Of a stretch of 64,000 nucleotides of DNA, positions 49,593-60,974 are shown piece after piece; the first letter of the stretch is position 1; every line of letters begins with the position of its first letter. A program made the position numbers and the translations under genes. Origin of the DNA: Periconia sp. R9002 (taxonomy: Eukaryota > Ascomycota > Dothideomycetes > Pleosporales > Periconiaceae); NCBI GenBank assembly GCA_023627715.1, contig JAMAHW010000006.1, forward strand, positions 186,001 through 250,000, read 5' to 3'. Below the pieces are notes generated by a model. The model worked only from the letters and a program-made list of their open reading frames with translations. It was not told the origin of the DNA and did no database searches.

Positions 49593-50323
49593 TGTGCGAA
49601 TACAGTGAACCGCGTTATAGTGTTTATGGCATAAAGATCAAAATGTTGTGAGATGAGAAGCCTGCAATGGGAACATAATGTTCACGAGGCTGAGCGACAA
49701 GCCAAGCAAGGAGGGGCACCGTCTTTAACTATCCGGTTGGGTGCAGGCAGGCGCACAGCCGCAGTTTCCATACACGATTACGTACCTACCCACAGATGTA
49801 TACAGTGACTTGTATGATGGACATCTAAGCAAAGAGATTTGGGTAGAACGGCATGTAGACGGGAAGAGAGGCAAATACAGGGGATCTGTGTATTTAATGT
49901 TTGTACAGTAGAATTTGAATGCTGTGTATCTAAAGACACACGAGAAAGCTGAGATACACAAGTATCAGTATAAGACCAAGACCAAAACTTCGCCTTCCAT
50001 TGTTATCCCATTCCAATCCTATCCGTCCCATCCTGGGCCATTATTAACTCCTTATGCAAAACAACAAAAAACACAAAACATCAATGCAGTCATGAGAGCC
50101 TCAGTGCTCAATCAGAATCGCTATGCCGTAAACAAGTAACACGCCGAAAATCCAGACCATCTGCGGATTGGTAGAAAGAAGAAAAAAAACCCCCCCGCTA
50201 TGCAGCCACTTGCAAGCAACTCCACTCCAATGATGCCGGGGTCCAGAACAACCAACGCCGATAAGAATAATGCTTTTGTTTTATAGGGAACATGTTGACA
50301 CAATGTGTAACGTGATATCGAAT
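49593..50323. other. Intergenic, promoter of the fusion gene
   Basis: Holds the promoter of the minus-strand fusion gene and the 3' flank of the INCENP gene. The 49.95-50.1 kb part is A- and CA-rich. No ORF is supported. Confidence 0.45.
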
Positions 50324-53300
50324 CTACAGGCCGGGGCGAGGCGTAGGCCGTGGAGAGGGGTTGTAAGTCCATCCTCCTTCCCTAACCAAACGCTCGCGAG
50401 CTTCACGCTCCTTGCGTTTCTCCTCTTCAGTGACTTGGTCATTAGCCCAGTAGGCGGAACTGGTTCGCTGGCGGAACTTCTTATGTCTCTCACGATCAGG
50501 GAACATTTGCTCCATGTTGAGGGGCGCGATTGGTCCAAAGATTGCCTCGGGGTCGACAAGCTGCTGTTGCGTCAGAAGCTCGCGGAGATTTGGTGTGTCA
50601 ACCCAGCTTGGTTGTTCGAAGGGATCAGCTTCGGCATCAGAATCGTCATCGGAGTCAAGACATGCGGGGAGCTCGATGTCGTCGCCATTCGGAAACTGCA
50701 TCTGAGGTTGTTGTGCAGATTGAGAAGATTCGGCAAATGGAATCTTGCCCTTGCCAAAGTGAGCATGGGCAGGCGTAACCGGGTTCATCTTTGCTTGCTG
50801 GGACGGACGTTTAGCAGGGCGAAGAAGCCCTTCATCATTGGTTTCGGCTTGGAATGGACGCTTCACCGGTGGCTTAGCAGTATTGACAGGAGGCACATTG
50901 ATACGATTGACGCCTGCAGCAATAGTTTGCCCAACGGTCTGCATACGCTCAATAGGACGTGCAGAGGCCAGATCAGAACGTGACTGGGCAGCGGGAGCCT
51001 TGGGCTTTTCAATAGGCCTCTCCACTGCTTTGGTTGGTTGGGGTCGGGCAGTACGTGGAGCAGACTTGGAATAGCCGGCTGTTGGTTTGGAAGCTACGAT
51101 GGGCTTTCCTAGGGCTGATGGTGCCCTGTTAGATGCGGCAGTGGCTGGTCTCGAGCTGGGCACTTGGCGCGGTGGTTGAGGCGCTGGCTTAGGGGCGACA
51201 GGCGCATTTGCAATCGGTTCAGGTCTAGAGGCAGGTGGAGGAGCTGGACCGTATCGACTACTGTTAAGATTGACCCTGATCTTCTGGGGAGGCTTGTTGC
51301 TGGCTAGCTCAGGCTTGTTGTTATTCTTCGTGAGCTTTTTCGGCTCTCTCAGTTTATGACCGGTAGTGGGAAGGAAGCTCTTAGGTGGTGGAGGTGGAGG
51401 CATATCCTCAGCCGAATCAGCGTCATGGGCTTTGGGAGCAGTCTTCATGCGAACTGTTGTTGGTCGAGAGCTGCTTTGCTGCGGATTTACGACGGGGGTC
51501 TTGGTTGCTGTCGCAGCCGCCGCCTGCTTCAAACTCTGTGAAGATGACATTGGCGCTGGTGTCTTTGAAGATGCAGCCTTGGACTTCTGGTGGTGTGCAG
51601 TCGCCTTTGACTGCTCCTTTTCGCGCATTTCGCGGAACTTGTCCTCTGTACGCTGCTTCTGTTTCACTTCTTTCTCCCGTGCCTCCTTTTCTTTTGACCT
51701 TTCTCGCTCCGAAGAGCTGCGAGTTCGCCGGCCATCGTCCTTGGCTGGACTACCAGGCATAGCAGCCGTTTTGAGCTTATTGGATTTGATAGATTCCTTT
51801 GATGGAGACCGAAGATGAGAGAAGATCGATGGCGCTGTCTTTTCGCTTCGCTTGGGGCTGCTGCTGAAAACATCGTCACTGGAAGAGTATGCCTGCAATT
51901 TTGATCTCACTGGGCTGTCACCAAGAGCACCGAGTTTGACTTGAGCACTGGTCGCACTAGACCCGATGATTTTTTCTTTTGCGGCACGGAGAGCTGAATA
52001 AAACTTAGCCTTAGACGCGCTGAGATGGCCGTCCATATGTTTCTTACCAGTTGGGGAGCCAGCCGGAGTGGTGGACTCCACAACTGTCGAAAGGTCTGTC
52101 GGATTTGAGACCGAGATAGGTTTGGTAGCGGCCAATGGGGCTGGAATAGGCTGTGTGTTGGCAGAATGACTCTTACCAAATGGTGGGCGTGTAGGGGCCG
52201 GAGCAGTGGTCCTGATTGGCGAAATCCAATCATCATCGTCGTCTTCTTGACTAACATTTACTGCTTCCGGGGCGGGGAGGCTTGGATATGCTGGCTGTGA
52301 TGTTTGCGCGATTGATTCCGTCTGCGACGTCTGAGACGTTTGCAGTACATCTTTAGATTGTGACTGTTGCGAGGATGCAAAACTCTGAGATTGCGTTGGG
52401 TGTGAAGATATGATGCTTTGGTTGATAGGTTTGGGTGCCTCGTTCTGTTGCTTGAGCAGATTGATGCGCTCGAGGAGTCGTTGTGAAGAAGTTTTGTTGT
52501 GTATCTTGGTCGTCTCCGATTCTTCCCGCCGAAGCTCTGGACGCTCATCCTCCATGTCTACATCCATGTTATCTTCATGGTGAGACTCGGGTTGCTGTAG
52601 CTGGGACCCTCCAAGGCTTTTTCCTCCCGTGAAGCGACCCAGATTACTAGGACGAGCCTTGTTTTGTTCGAAGTGACTGGTACGTGAAATGTGCTCGCCC
52701 ATACTCTTCTTTGAGAGCAATGGCTGACGGGCTGGCAAAGCCGCAAATGTAAGACTACTCTTCTTTCGAAGAGGCTTCACAGGGCTCGATTTGTCTGAGG
52801 GAGAACGCACGTCCTCATCGATCTCCATTTGATCCTCCAAATCATGGTGCACAACTGTATCGTCATGCTGATGATCATTGGAGATAGCGTGGGTGGGTGG
52901 ATCGGAAGAATTAGAGGAGTCGAAAAGAGCCTTGGGTTCGGGAGCAAAAGAGTGCTCGTGGGCGACTTTGAGCGCGTCATGCGTTTGGGCCGTTACGCTA
53001 TAGCCATCCGATGGAATTTGAGGAGGCTGGGGAAAGTCCAGGACGTCGGGATCGATCGCGTCGTCATCCTGACTTGAATCTAGGTCATGCCTGATAACTG
53101 TGCCCTGGCCAGAAGAGTTTGAGGTATCGGCTTTGTCGTCATCATCTACTTCCATTGGGTCGGCGTTGTGCGAAGCACGCAGGTCTTCTTTGGAAGCAGT
53201 TTTGCTAGGCAGCGCCTCCTTGGCCGATACGAACGAGTCACCGGTATCGCGACGCTCCTCTTCCGAAAATTCCATAGAGCGACGGAAAGATTGCGTAGCT

Positions 53301-54101
53301 TGCGTGGGTTGAGTAGATTGTGTTTGCGGCTGGGAGAAAATGTCGTCGACGTGGCCGGACATGACAGTGTCCTGCGTAGAAGGAAGCGGGCTGAATGAAG
53401 CGGCAAGGGCGTTACTGTTGCCGGTACCAGGACGGCGCTCGGGAGACGCGTGAAAGCTAGGCGGATATCCGAGACCAGCATGATCGTTCTCCTTGTTTTT
53501 ATGGAGATAGCCGCCAAAAATGGACTGGCGTTTGGGAGATTTGTTGGGAGAGGTGCGCGCTGGAGATACATTTTCGCTGTCTTCAGCTACATGGAATTTG
53601 GGCTTGGTCGCATGTTTATGTAAAGTGCCCTTCAGGCTCTGCTCAGCCGGGCTGAGTGGCTTCTGTGAGTTGACGCCTACAAGGTCGGCGAGCGGCTGCA
53701 GAGTTGGTTGGTTAGCTATCATATTACTGCAGGCCAAAGGCGGGACGGGGAGCTAGATCGCACATACCTGGCGCGGCTCAGCAGGCAGTTTGCGCGCGGT
53801 GCGAGGCGTCTTGCCGCGTAATTTTCCTGGTGTTTTGAAGACATCCAGATTGTTCCTGTCACACGGTTAGCTTGAGTTGAGAAGCGCGAGGGTGCGTGTC
53901 GCGGACGCGACGGGACGCGACTTACTGTCCGTTCTGTGCGAATATCTCGGCCATGTGCTCGTTGAGCCATTCGAGCTCGTTGCGCACAGAGAAGCCGAAG
54001 TCTTCCAATTCCTGGGATACAAGGTCATTTGCTTGATGTCGCTCTTCGAGCATCCATTGCGCGGAGCCGATGGCAGGCGCTTTGCTGTGGGCAGTTGCCA
54101 T
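50324..54101 (-). CDS. sli15: INCENP/Sli15-type chromosomal passenger protein
   Basis: Three exons: 54101-53926, 53855-53768, 53695-50324, giving 1211 aa; introns are 70 and 72 nt. The C-terminus carries the Aurora-binding IN-box: QPSWVDTPNLRELLTQQQ, DPEAIFGPI, then FRQRTSSAYW, where the Ser pair corresponds to the site phosphorylated by Aurora kinase in INCENPs. The N-terminus (MLEERHQANDLVSQELEDFG, ELEWLNEHMAEIF, DVFKTPGKLRGKTPRTARK) fits the region that binds survivin/borealin-type partners. The middle is long, Ser/Pro/Lys-rich and disordered, with a highly charged helix (about 675-715, KEKEAREKEVKQKQRTEDK) like the single-helix segment of INCENP. The family scaffolds the chromosomal passenger complex at centromeres and the spindle midzone. 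The first splice yields GQNNLDVFK and the second RQPLADLV, both in frame. Confidence 0.9.
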
Positions 54102-54698
54102 TGCGAGTGCGGATGGCAGTTGTGATTATCGGGTGGGTGGTTTCCAATCGACACGCGTCGGGTGGCAGGAGGGGGGGGCACAAGTGCGTAGAATATACTA
54201 GTCGCTCATAGCGCACTGAAGTCTCGCAACTGGTGATGAGTATAGAGTATGGCGGGCGCGTTGGGTGGTGGGCTTGGGATTGGAAGTTGTGGTGAGATGG
54301 ATGTGTGTGGGGGGAGGTGGTCAGTCCATTTGTTATTCCACAACAAACGAACAAACATGGTCTGAGCGCGCGGGCACGTGCACGCTGATCGCGCGAGCCA
54401 GCCTAATCGTCTCCGAACGCCTACATACTTTGGAATCATCATCACTGAATCTTGCTTTGGCCGACCGTGCGGATGATTTGTTCTTTTCCTCCTCTATGTC
54501 TACACGTCGATACATTGGGTACATGTATGTTCATATCTCCCGATCCGGCGGTTCTCAACAGCTCCGCTTAGCATAGTTAGCTAGACCGAGGAAGCGCGAG
54601 GACGTTCATAGAGTGCAAGTTCGAAATCAATACCATCTCTCCCTATTCTCCACGTCAACTAGTACCTTCATTCATCCCCCTCTTTCTCGTGAATCATC
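54102..54698. promoter_or_regulatory. Divergent promoter, INCENP gene / acyl-CoA dehydrogenase
   Basis: About 600 bp between two divergent start codons (54101 on minus, 54699 on plus). No ORF is supported. G-rich DNA lies close to the INCENP start and pyrimidine-rich DNA just before the dehydrogenase start. Confidence 0.5.
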
Positions 54699-56411
54699 AT
54701 GTCATCCAAAGCATTATGTACCGCCCTGTCGGTGCTCCGTCGCTCGCGGACCGTACACATACTTGGTAAACCATCCCACGTTGCCGCATCGTTGACGCAA
54801 GAGAGATGCTTTACTTGCACTCGACCTTCTCGTCTAATGGAGATGTCCTGCTTCACCCAAAACCAACTCGATGTGAGGGAGGCTGTAGCTAAGATCTGCT
54901 CCAATTATCCAGATGTCTGCGACCCTTTGTGTTCCTGCATGAGCGAGGTTTCTCTTCAATTGGACTGACGGTTTTCATACAGGAGTATTGGATGGAGCGT
55001 GATAACACTGGCGAATACCCTCACGAATTGCATCGTGATCTTGCACGGGACGGTTGGATTGGGATTGCATTACCTGAAGAACTGGGAGGTGCCGGCCTTG
55101 GTATCTCTGAGGCTACCATGATGCTCCACACCATTGCTGAGTACGACTTTTCGGAGACCTGTAGCATTCTGCGAAGGCTCTTTCTAACATGTGTTAGGAG
55201 TGGAGCGGGAATTGCTGGAGCCCAATCTATTCACGCGAATGTCTATGCTACTCAGGTACGTCTACCCCGCATGGCATTTCGTCCATCTAAACCACGGACC
55301 AGCCTGTGGCGAGATTCGCAACACCGGAGCAGAGACAGCGTATGCTTCCTGATCTCATCGCCGGTAGAACGAGAACCTGCTTTGGCGTGTACGCTTGATC
55401 CTTTCTCGACCCTCCATCTCGTGTATATAGCGTGCTAAATCAAGAATAGTACCGAGCCAAATACCGGCCTCGAAACATTGAAGCTCCGCACCACTGCCAG
55501 GAAGGAGGGAGATTCTTACCTGGTGTCTGGCCAGAAGATGTAAGTCTCCACGCTAGATTTTAAGAAGGAAACCGATCAAAGTCATAGATGGATTTCCTCT
55601 GCCCGAGTCTCAACCAAGATGGTTCTCCTGGCCCGCACGACTTCCCTTGAAGAGGTTCAAAAGCCTTCAGAGGGCCTTTCCCTATTTTTCATCGACCTAG
55701 ACAAAAACGCCCCAGGTCTTGAGCTGAAGCCTATCAAGAAAATGGGGGGTAGGGCCATCGATGCTAACGAAGTCTTTTTCGATAACTTTCGCATCCCGAG
55801 TGACACCCTCATTGGCAAAGAAGGCCAGGGATTCAAGATTGTAAGATCAGTTTCCAATTTTCTGGTCTATGACTAATGCCAAATAGGTACTCCATGGTAT
55901 GAATGCCGAACGATGTCTACTCGCTGGAGAGGCGGTGGGCATCGGATACGCAGCACTCAAAAGAGCCGCAGACTATGCTCGTGAGAGGCACGTTTTTGGG
56001 CGACCTATTGGTCAGAATCAAGGCATTCAACACCCTCTTGCCTCTACATATATGCATTTGGAGGCTGCAAAATTGGCAACGTACCATGCCGCCCGTATGT
56101 ATGATGACAGTTCGACCGATACGACCATTACACAACACGCTATAGGGATAGCATGCAACTCAGCCAAGTATCTTGCAGCTGAAGCAGCCTTCACTGCTTG
56201 TGAAAGAGCGGTTCTGACTCATGGGGGAATGGGTTATGCGCAGGAGTATCACGTTGAGCGGTATTTTAGAGAAGTCTTCGTCCCACGGATAGCGCCTGTT
56301 TCGAGAGTAGGTTTCCGTTGTCCAAGCATGTCAGGCAAAGCTGATTATCATTAGGAAATGATTATGAATTATATAGGTGAAAAAGCACTCGGCCTCCCTC
56401 GTAGCTATTGA
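54699..56411 (+). CDS. Acyl-CoA dehydrogenase, probably mitochondrial
   Basis: Eight exons: 54699-54914, 54983-55140, 55198-55255, 55303-55388, 55450-55539, 55588-55840, 55887-56306, 56355-56411, giving 445 aa; introns are 46-68 nt. The first 35 residues are rich in Arg/Ser/Leu with no acidic residue (MSSKALCTALSVLRRSRTVH), like a mitochondrial presequence. Then come GWIGIALPEELGGAGLGISE, GVTEPNTGLETLKLRTTAR (formed by splice 4), GQKIWISSARVSTK (splice 5), GGRAIDANEVFFDNFRIP and the helical domain with GRPIGQNQGIQHPLA, LTHGGMGYAQEYHVERYFRE and APVSREMIMNYI. These are FAD-dependent acyl-CoA dehydrogenase signatures. The C-terminal YEGTSQIQ motif that carries the catalytic Glu in mammalian short-chain enzymes is replaced by RIAPVSRE, so chain length and catalytic base are uncertain. 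The first intron donor is the weak GTCTGC, chosen because it yields YPDEYWMERD. Confidence 0.88.
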
Positions 56412-56643
56412 CCTTAGTTGGTCGTCCCAAGGCCATGGATATAGCTTACTTCATGATCCACTTTCGGCCCGCTAATTATAACACAAATGCGTATGTGAAG
56501 ACATCCGCCCAAGAGATGAGATTCAACTTCCGTATACCTTGATATATTTCATTTATATTGAACTCTCCACTCTTGTTTTCAGAATTCCACTACCTTTCAA
56601 ATCAACAAGTCTCTCTGTGTAGTTGCATCGAGGCTATTTCAAC

Positions 56644-58374
56644 ATGAGTTATTCTCCTCAGAGTAACGATCAGGAAGGCTTGCCTGTAGAGGCTACAGCC
56701 AACCCTCCTACTCAGTCAACCAACTCCATTCCTCGTCGCCCTACTCTTCGTCCGGCCCTTCATTCCCACTCTCATACTCTTACTGGGTCAGCTAGTCACT
56801 CAAGGGAATCATCTAGACCTTCGGTTCGCTTCGCCACCTACGCGTCGCTATACCGCACATACGAAATCAACGACCCACAGACCGCCTTGAGTCGGAACTT
56901 TGCGCGGGTTTCGCTGAACGATGTCGCCAATCAACCGGCCCAGTACGTATCTTTTCTATCTATTTCTCTGTCACACCACCTTAGCCTCCTGTTTCCTACG
57001 ATCCAGTGTCCATTTACAAATGCATAACTCTGTCATGCTTTTGCTTTTGCTACCGTTTATCTCCATAACCATCTTTTGATAGGTCTACATTTCACCCCAA
57101 ACACACCACACGCAGCTCTGACACATCGTAGACGCCTTTCGGAAGTCTCAGGGCGACCCCCTACTCCCTATCGGTTCCCAGCCCAAACCACTTACGCGCA
57201 GCCACCATCCCAGCCGACTCCAAGGTTCCATCTCCCTAGGGGCGTGACGGACGTCGTCGACCCCTTCAGCAGAACCTCCCGGAATAATCTCACAAGTCAT
57301 CCTAACGATGTCAACGTGCCGGGATCACCTTCCCACAACTCCCCATGGGAGCCACAAAACAGACATCCCCATCAATTCGTCCATAGTCCCGCCCTTGCTC
57401 CTCGTCCCTTCACGTACTACGACACGCCACCTCACCTTCCTTCCCCCTACGATAGTCTCCGCGACCGCTACGATTCCTTCTCCTCCTCCTCCACAACCAC
57501 AAACCCCTACGCCGACGAACCTCCCACATACACGTCACCCTTGCTTCCCGCCTACTCGTCACCCTCGCTTCCCGCCTACTCATCACCTGCACTTTCTGCG
57601 TTCTCGTCGCCCACGCCTTCCGCATACTCGTCGCCCATGCTTCCCGCACGCATGCCCCCACCGCACCCGAGACCGCACGCGGAGTTTTCCAATATGCCCA
57701 CCCCTTTCCCTCCTGCGCCCTTATTCCGTACCTCCTTACCCTTCTCCACGCCCTCCTATCCCGAAGCTTCCTCCTCATCCTCAATGCACACCAACCTCAT
57801 CCAACCCGACATGTACCTCCCAAGACAAACCCAAATCCCACCGCCTCCACCACCACCATCTCCCAACCCCCGCCGCCGACGGCGCTCCCCGTCCTCAGAA
57901 CCCTCGTGGTACACCTCAGCGTACGGAGCGGAGGGGATTGAGCTACACGAACGCCGACGTCGGCGGCTCTCGGAAGAGACCTATGCGAGGCTCACTACGA
58001 CCTGGAGGCGCCAAGAAATCGAGCGCAGAGAGCGCAGGAGACGGTCAGCCCTTAGGCTCGCGAGGATTCGGGCGGAACCGACATTCACTACGAGAGCGGT
58101 TCTAGATCCGTTTGTGGCGGAGTCGGGGGTGGAGCGGAGCGAGGGGCAGGGGTACAAGGGGAAGGGGAAGGGAAAGGCGGTACAGGAGCAAGAAACCGAG
58201 GCAGAGACGGAGAAAGTAGAGGATAGGCGCGATGTCGACATGGATGACGGTGACCGAGACGAGATTTCCCATGAAGGCGACGTACCTCCTTCGCCGCACG
58301 CACACCCCGTGAATCGCGAAATCGATGAGGGATCCTACGAGGCCGAGGATAACGAGGGCGGGAACGGCGGGTGA
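56644..58374 (+). CDS. Low-complexity Pro/Ser-rich protein of unknown function
   Basis: Proposed as two exons, 56644-56942 and 57132-58374, giving 513 aa. The donor GTACGT is good. The nearest acceptor (TTTTGATAG at 57082) leads to an early stop, so I placed it at CGTAG 57131, which restores frame; this junction is the weakest part of the model. The N-terminus is Ser/Thr/Pro/His-rich with one more ordered patch (SVRFATYASLYRTYEINDP, residues about 66-84). The middle contains a tandem 8-residue SP-x-LPAYS repeat. Further on there is a polyproline run, RRRRRSP, then a strongly basic helix (ERRRRRLSEETYARL, RREIERRERRRRS-like), and the end is acidic. No domain is recognised. It may be a nuclear or RNA-associated disordered protein, but this is only inferred from composition. 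Confidence 0.55.
57535..57651 (+). repeat. Coding minisatellite, 24-nt unit
   Basis: Four units of 24 nt plus a partial fifth lie in frame, from TCACCCTTGC at 57535 to about 57651. They encode variants of SPxLPAYS (SPLLPAYS, SPSLPAYS, SPALSAFS, SPTPSAYS, SPMLPAR). Units 1 and 2 are almost identical; later ones diverge, mostly by substitutions that keep the Ser-Pro start. The repeat preserves frame, so unit gain or loss would not truncate the protein. Confidence 0.85.
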
Positions 58375-59546
58375 GATATGGTTTCACCTTTTAGTGCTGC
58401 GTTTATGAAATTGAAATTCAACTTGATCGTCACAGAATATTGCTGCCCTGGGTATTCGACACAGGTAGGGGAAACACTTGGTAACGTGCTCGGCTGGGAT
58501 GGGGGGCGTGTGGTTATGTGGGGTTTGCTTGGGAGAGTGGGTGTTCTCGTTGCCCTCTGTACTTTTTTTTGAAAAAAAAAAAAAAATAAGGTGGGGTGAC
58601 ATTGTTGCAGAGGAAGAAGATTGAGTACCTACCTGGTATCGACATTGGGTCGTTTTGATAAAAAAAAAATCAAAGATACACTACCTAACACTTGGAAAAA
58701 TGATGGTTGAGTTTGGCTTTGTGTGTGCGGCGTCTGCGTTTTACGGTTTTTTTTTGGCCGGTGTTTTACGGTGGAGGGGATCATTAGGGGGGAGGGGATG
58801 ATGATTCTTTTTTTTTGGCGATTTAGAAGACGTGAAAATCTACTTGAAGGATATATATTTCTTAGTTGGATTTTTTTGGTAGGTAGGCTAGGTAGGTACT
58901 ATAATTTTCTCTTTCCATAGTCACTTAATCTTAAGACATCTCCTCGTCACAACCTTATACGCCCGATAATCTCACCATCATACCTGACTCTACGCCACAC
59001 AGGTATGTGAGTGCTAAGACGTATATGCAGGAGAAGTTATATTTTATTAACACTAACAAAGTAAGTCAAAAGGTATTCAGTCCTTAGGACTAGTTCATTC
59101 GAAAGCGTTTAATCCATTCCAACGAGTAACTTTGTGTATGTGTATGGTTATGTGAAGTGTATCCATATTTTTTTCTTTTTCTAGGTATGTAGTTTCTACA
59201 TTGGCTCAACCATTGACTCAAACCATTTGAAACCATCAGCATAGATACATGTATATGCCCGTTTCACGTACCTATGTACGTCCCATATACGCGTCCGTCC
59301 ACAAGAAAAAAAAATATAAAAATATCAATACCATTACAAGAATCCCACCAGTCACGCCATCCCGCCATCCCGCCATCCCGCCATCCCGCACCAAACCAAA
59401 CCAAGCCAAAATATCGATGAGCGCCACTCAACACAACAACCCCCTCCCCCCCCCGAAGAATATACACATGTGGCAAAAGAACAACCAAGAAAGTGAAGAA
59501 AGCGAAAAAGAAGTCATAAATTCGTCAACACACACAACTACAACAA
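58375..59546. repeat. Convergent 3' intergenic region with simple repeats
   Basis: Between two convergent stops. It contains long A and T runs (about 58563-58588, 58660-58670, 58810-58820), TAGGTA repeats near 58880-58895 and an 8-bp direct repeat GCCATCCC in four copies at 59356-59387. No coding frame is supported. Confidence 0.6.
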
Positions 59547-60974
59547 CTACCACGCATCCCCAAAAATCTCCTTAGGACTCTGCACCATATCCTTACCACT
59601 CGGCACGCCCCGCCCCTCATACTTCCTCGCCGCCTTGCGCTCGCGCTTCGTGACGAGGTGCGGCGTGACGGGCGTGATGGGGGTGAAAGGCATGTACGGG
59701 CTGTACGGGGTGAAGGGAACGCCGGTCCTTGGGGACGTCATGCCGAGACGATCGACGCGGCGGTCGAGGACGGTGGTGCGCAGGTCCGGGCTCTTGAGGG
59801 GCTCGGCGTAGCCGCGGAGAGGGAGGTTTGTGTTGGAGGAGGCGGCGGAGCGGGGTTGTTGGGTAGTTGGGGTGGGTGCGTTGGAGGACGAGATGGAGAT
59901 TGTGCGTTGTGGGGCGGGACGGGGGAGGGGTTGCACGGCGTCGAGGCGCTCATAGGCTTCTTCTATTTCGGCGGGCGTGGTGGGGGAGTTTTGTTGGGTT
60001 GGGGGGGAGGGGGGTGCGCCTGGGTTGTAGAAGCGTGGGGAGAGGGGTGTGCGGGCGTCGTCGTCGCGGTCATTGGGGTATTTGGCGATGGGGCCGGAGA
60101 TGCGGAGGTTTTTGAGGTTGAAGCGGGGTTTGCTGGAGGTCGAGGTTGCGGATTTCTTGGAGAGCACGCTGCGTGGTGAGGCGGGTTCTTGGTTTTGGAA
60201 GCTGGGGCGGCGGTAGGAATGTTGAGACGAGGGGAGAGGTGCTGTTGGAGGCCCATTGTGCGAGAAGTTGGGCGGGTAAACGGCTTTCATGGGAGATGAC
60301 GGGTTGGAGTGCGTGGTGTAGTCGTTGGATGTGTTGATGGCGGAGGGACGGCGCGAATTGAAGCCATCGTCGTTGGAGGTAGCACTGGCTTGCGACATGG
60401 ATTTTTTCCTGTCGTGGTCCATGACGGCCGCGTATAATCTCTCCATCTCGTCTTGAGCACGCGCTCGGTCTGCGTCCAAAACGGCTTGATCAAAGCTGGC
60501 GGGGCTCTGCGGGCTGTGTTCCTCTTGGATGCTCGCGGTCTTGTCTTTGCGGAAACCCTTCTTGAACCAGCTTGTGGCGGAGCGGGCGCTGGATGGGCTA
60601 GCTGGTATTGGGCTCTTCAACCTTTCTTCCGGTCGTTTGGTGACGAGTTCGAGCTCCAGCGTCTTGGGGGAGTTTTCCGTTTTTCTGCGCATTCTGCGGC
60701 CGACGGTGAGGAGCAGAACGCCCCAGATGAGTACAGTGACAACGTAACCGCCGACGAGGCCGGTGATCTGGTAAGGGAGGATGTTTCTTTCGTGTGAAGC
60801 GGTTGCCGGGGAAGGAGGGTTGTCTTCAGGCGATGAAGTAGACCTGCGATAATTTTGGGTGAAGTCGTAGGGGACTGGGGCAGGAGCGGCAGCAACGTGG
60901 AAAGCAGATGAAGAGGAGGAAAGAACGAGAAGCAGTGATACAAGAGCAGTGTGGAGGGAGGGAGACTTGGGCAT
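59547..60974 (-). CDS. Single-pass membrane protein with signal peptide, fungal
   Basis: One exon of 475 aa. The N-terminus is a signal peptide (MPKSPSLHTALVSLLLVLSS, cleavage plausible near AAA-APA at 28-32). A short Ser/Pro-rich exposed segment follows, then one membrane helix (about 69-91, ITGLVGGYVVTVLIWGVLLL) closed by GRRMRRK, so the 380-residue C-terminal part should be cytoplasmic. That part is disordered and rich in Ser/Pro, with SWFKKGFRKDK, a short helix (FDQAVLDADRARAQDEMERL), a basic FNLKNLRISGPI patch and a conserved-looking end (ITPVTPHLVTKRERKAARK, SPKEIFGDAW). I know similar proteins in other Pezizomycotina as uncharacterised membrane proteins. The many SP/TP sites suggest phosphorylation. 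Function is unknown. Confidence 0.82.
   Translation of the reverse strand: MPKSPSLHTALVSLLLVLSSSSSAFHVAAAPAPVPYDFTQNYRRSTSSPEDNPPSPATASHERNILPYQITGLVGGYVVTVLIWGVLLLTVGRRMRRKTENSPKTLELELVTKRPEERLKSPIPASPSSARSATSWFKKGFRKDKTASIQEEHSPQSPASFDQAVLDADRARAQDEMERLYAAVMDHDRKKSMSQASATSNDDGFNSRRPSAINTSNDYTTHSNPSSPMKAVYPPNFSHNGPPTAPLPSSQHSYRRPSFQNQEPASPRSVLSKKSATSTSSKPRFNLKNLRISGPIAKYPNDRDDDARTPLSPRFYNPGAPPSPPTQQNSPTTPAEIEEAYERLDAVQPLPRPAPQRTISISSSNAPTPTTQQPRSAASSNTNLPLRGYAEPLKSPDLRTTVLDRRVDRLGMTSPRTGVPFTPYSPYMPFTPITPVTPHLVTKRERKAARKYEGRGVPSGKDMVQSPKEIFGDAW

Noticed and set aside
57308..58105. 265-codon plus-strand frame
   Set aside because: Alternative phase of the low-complexity gene 56644-58374; His/Pro/Thr-only composition without a domain.
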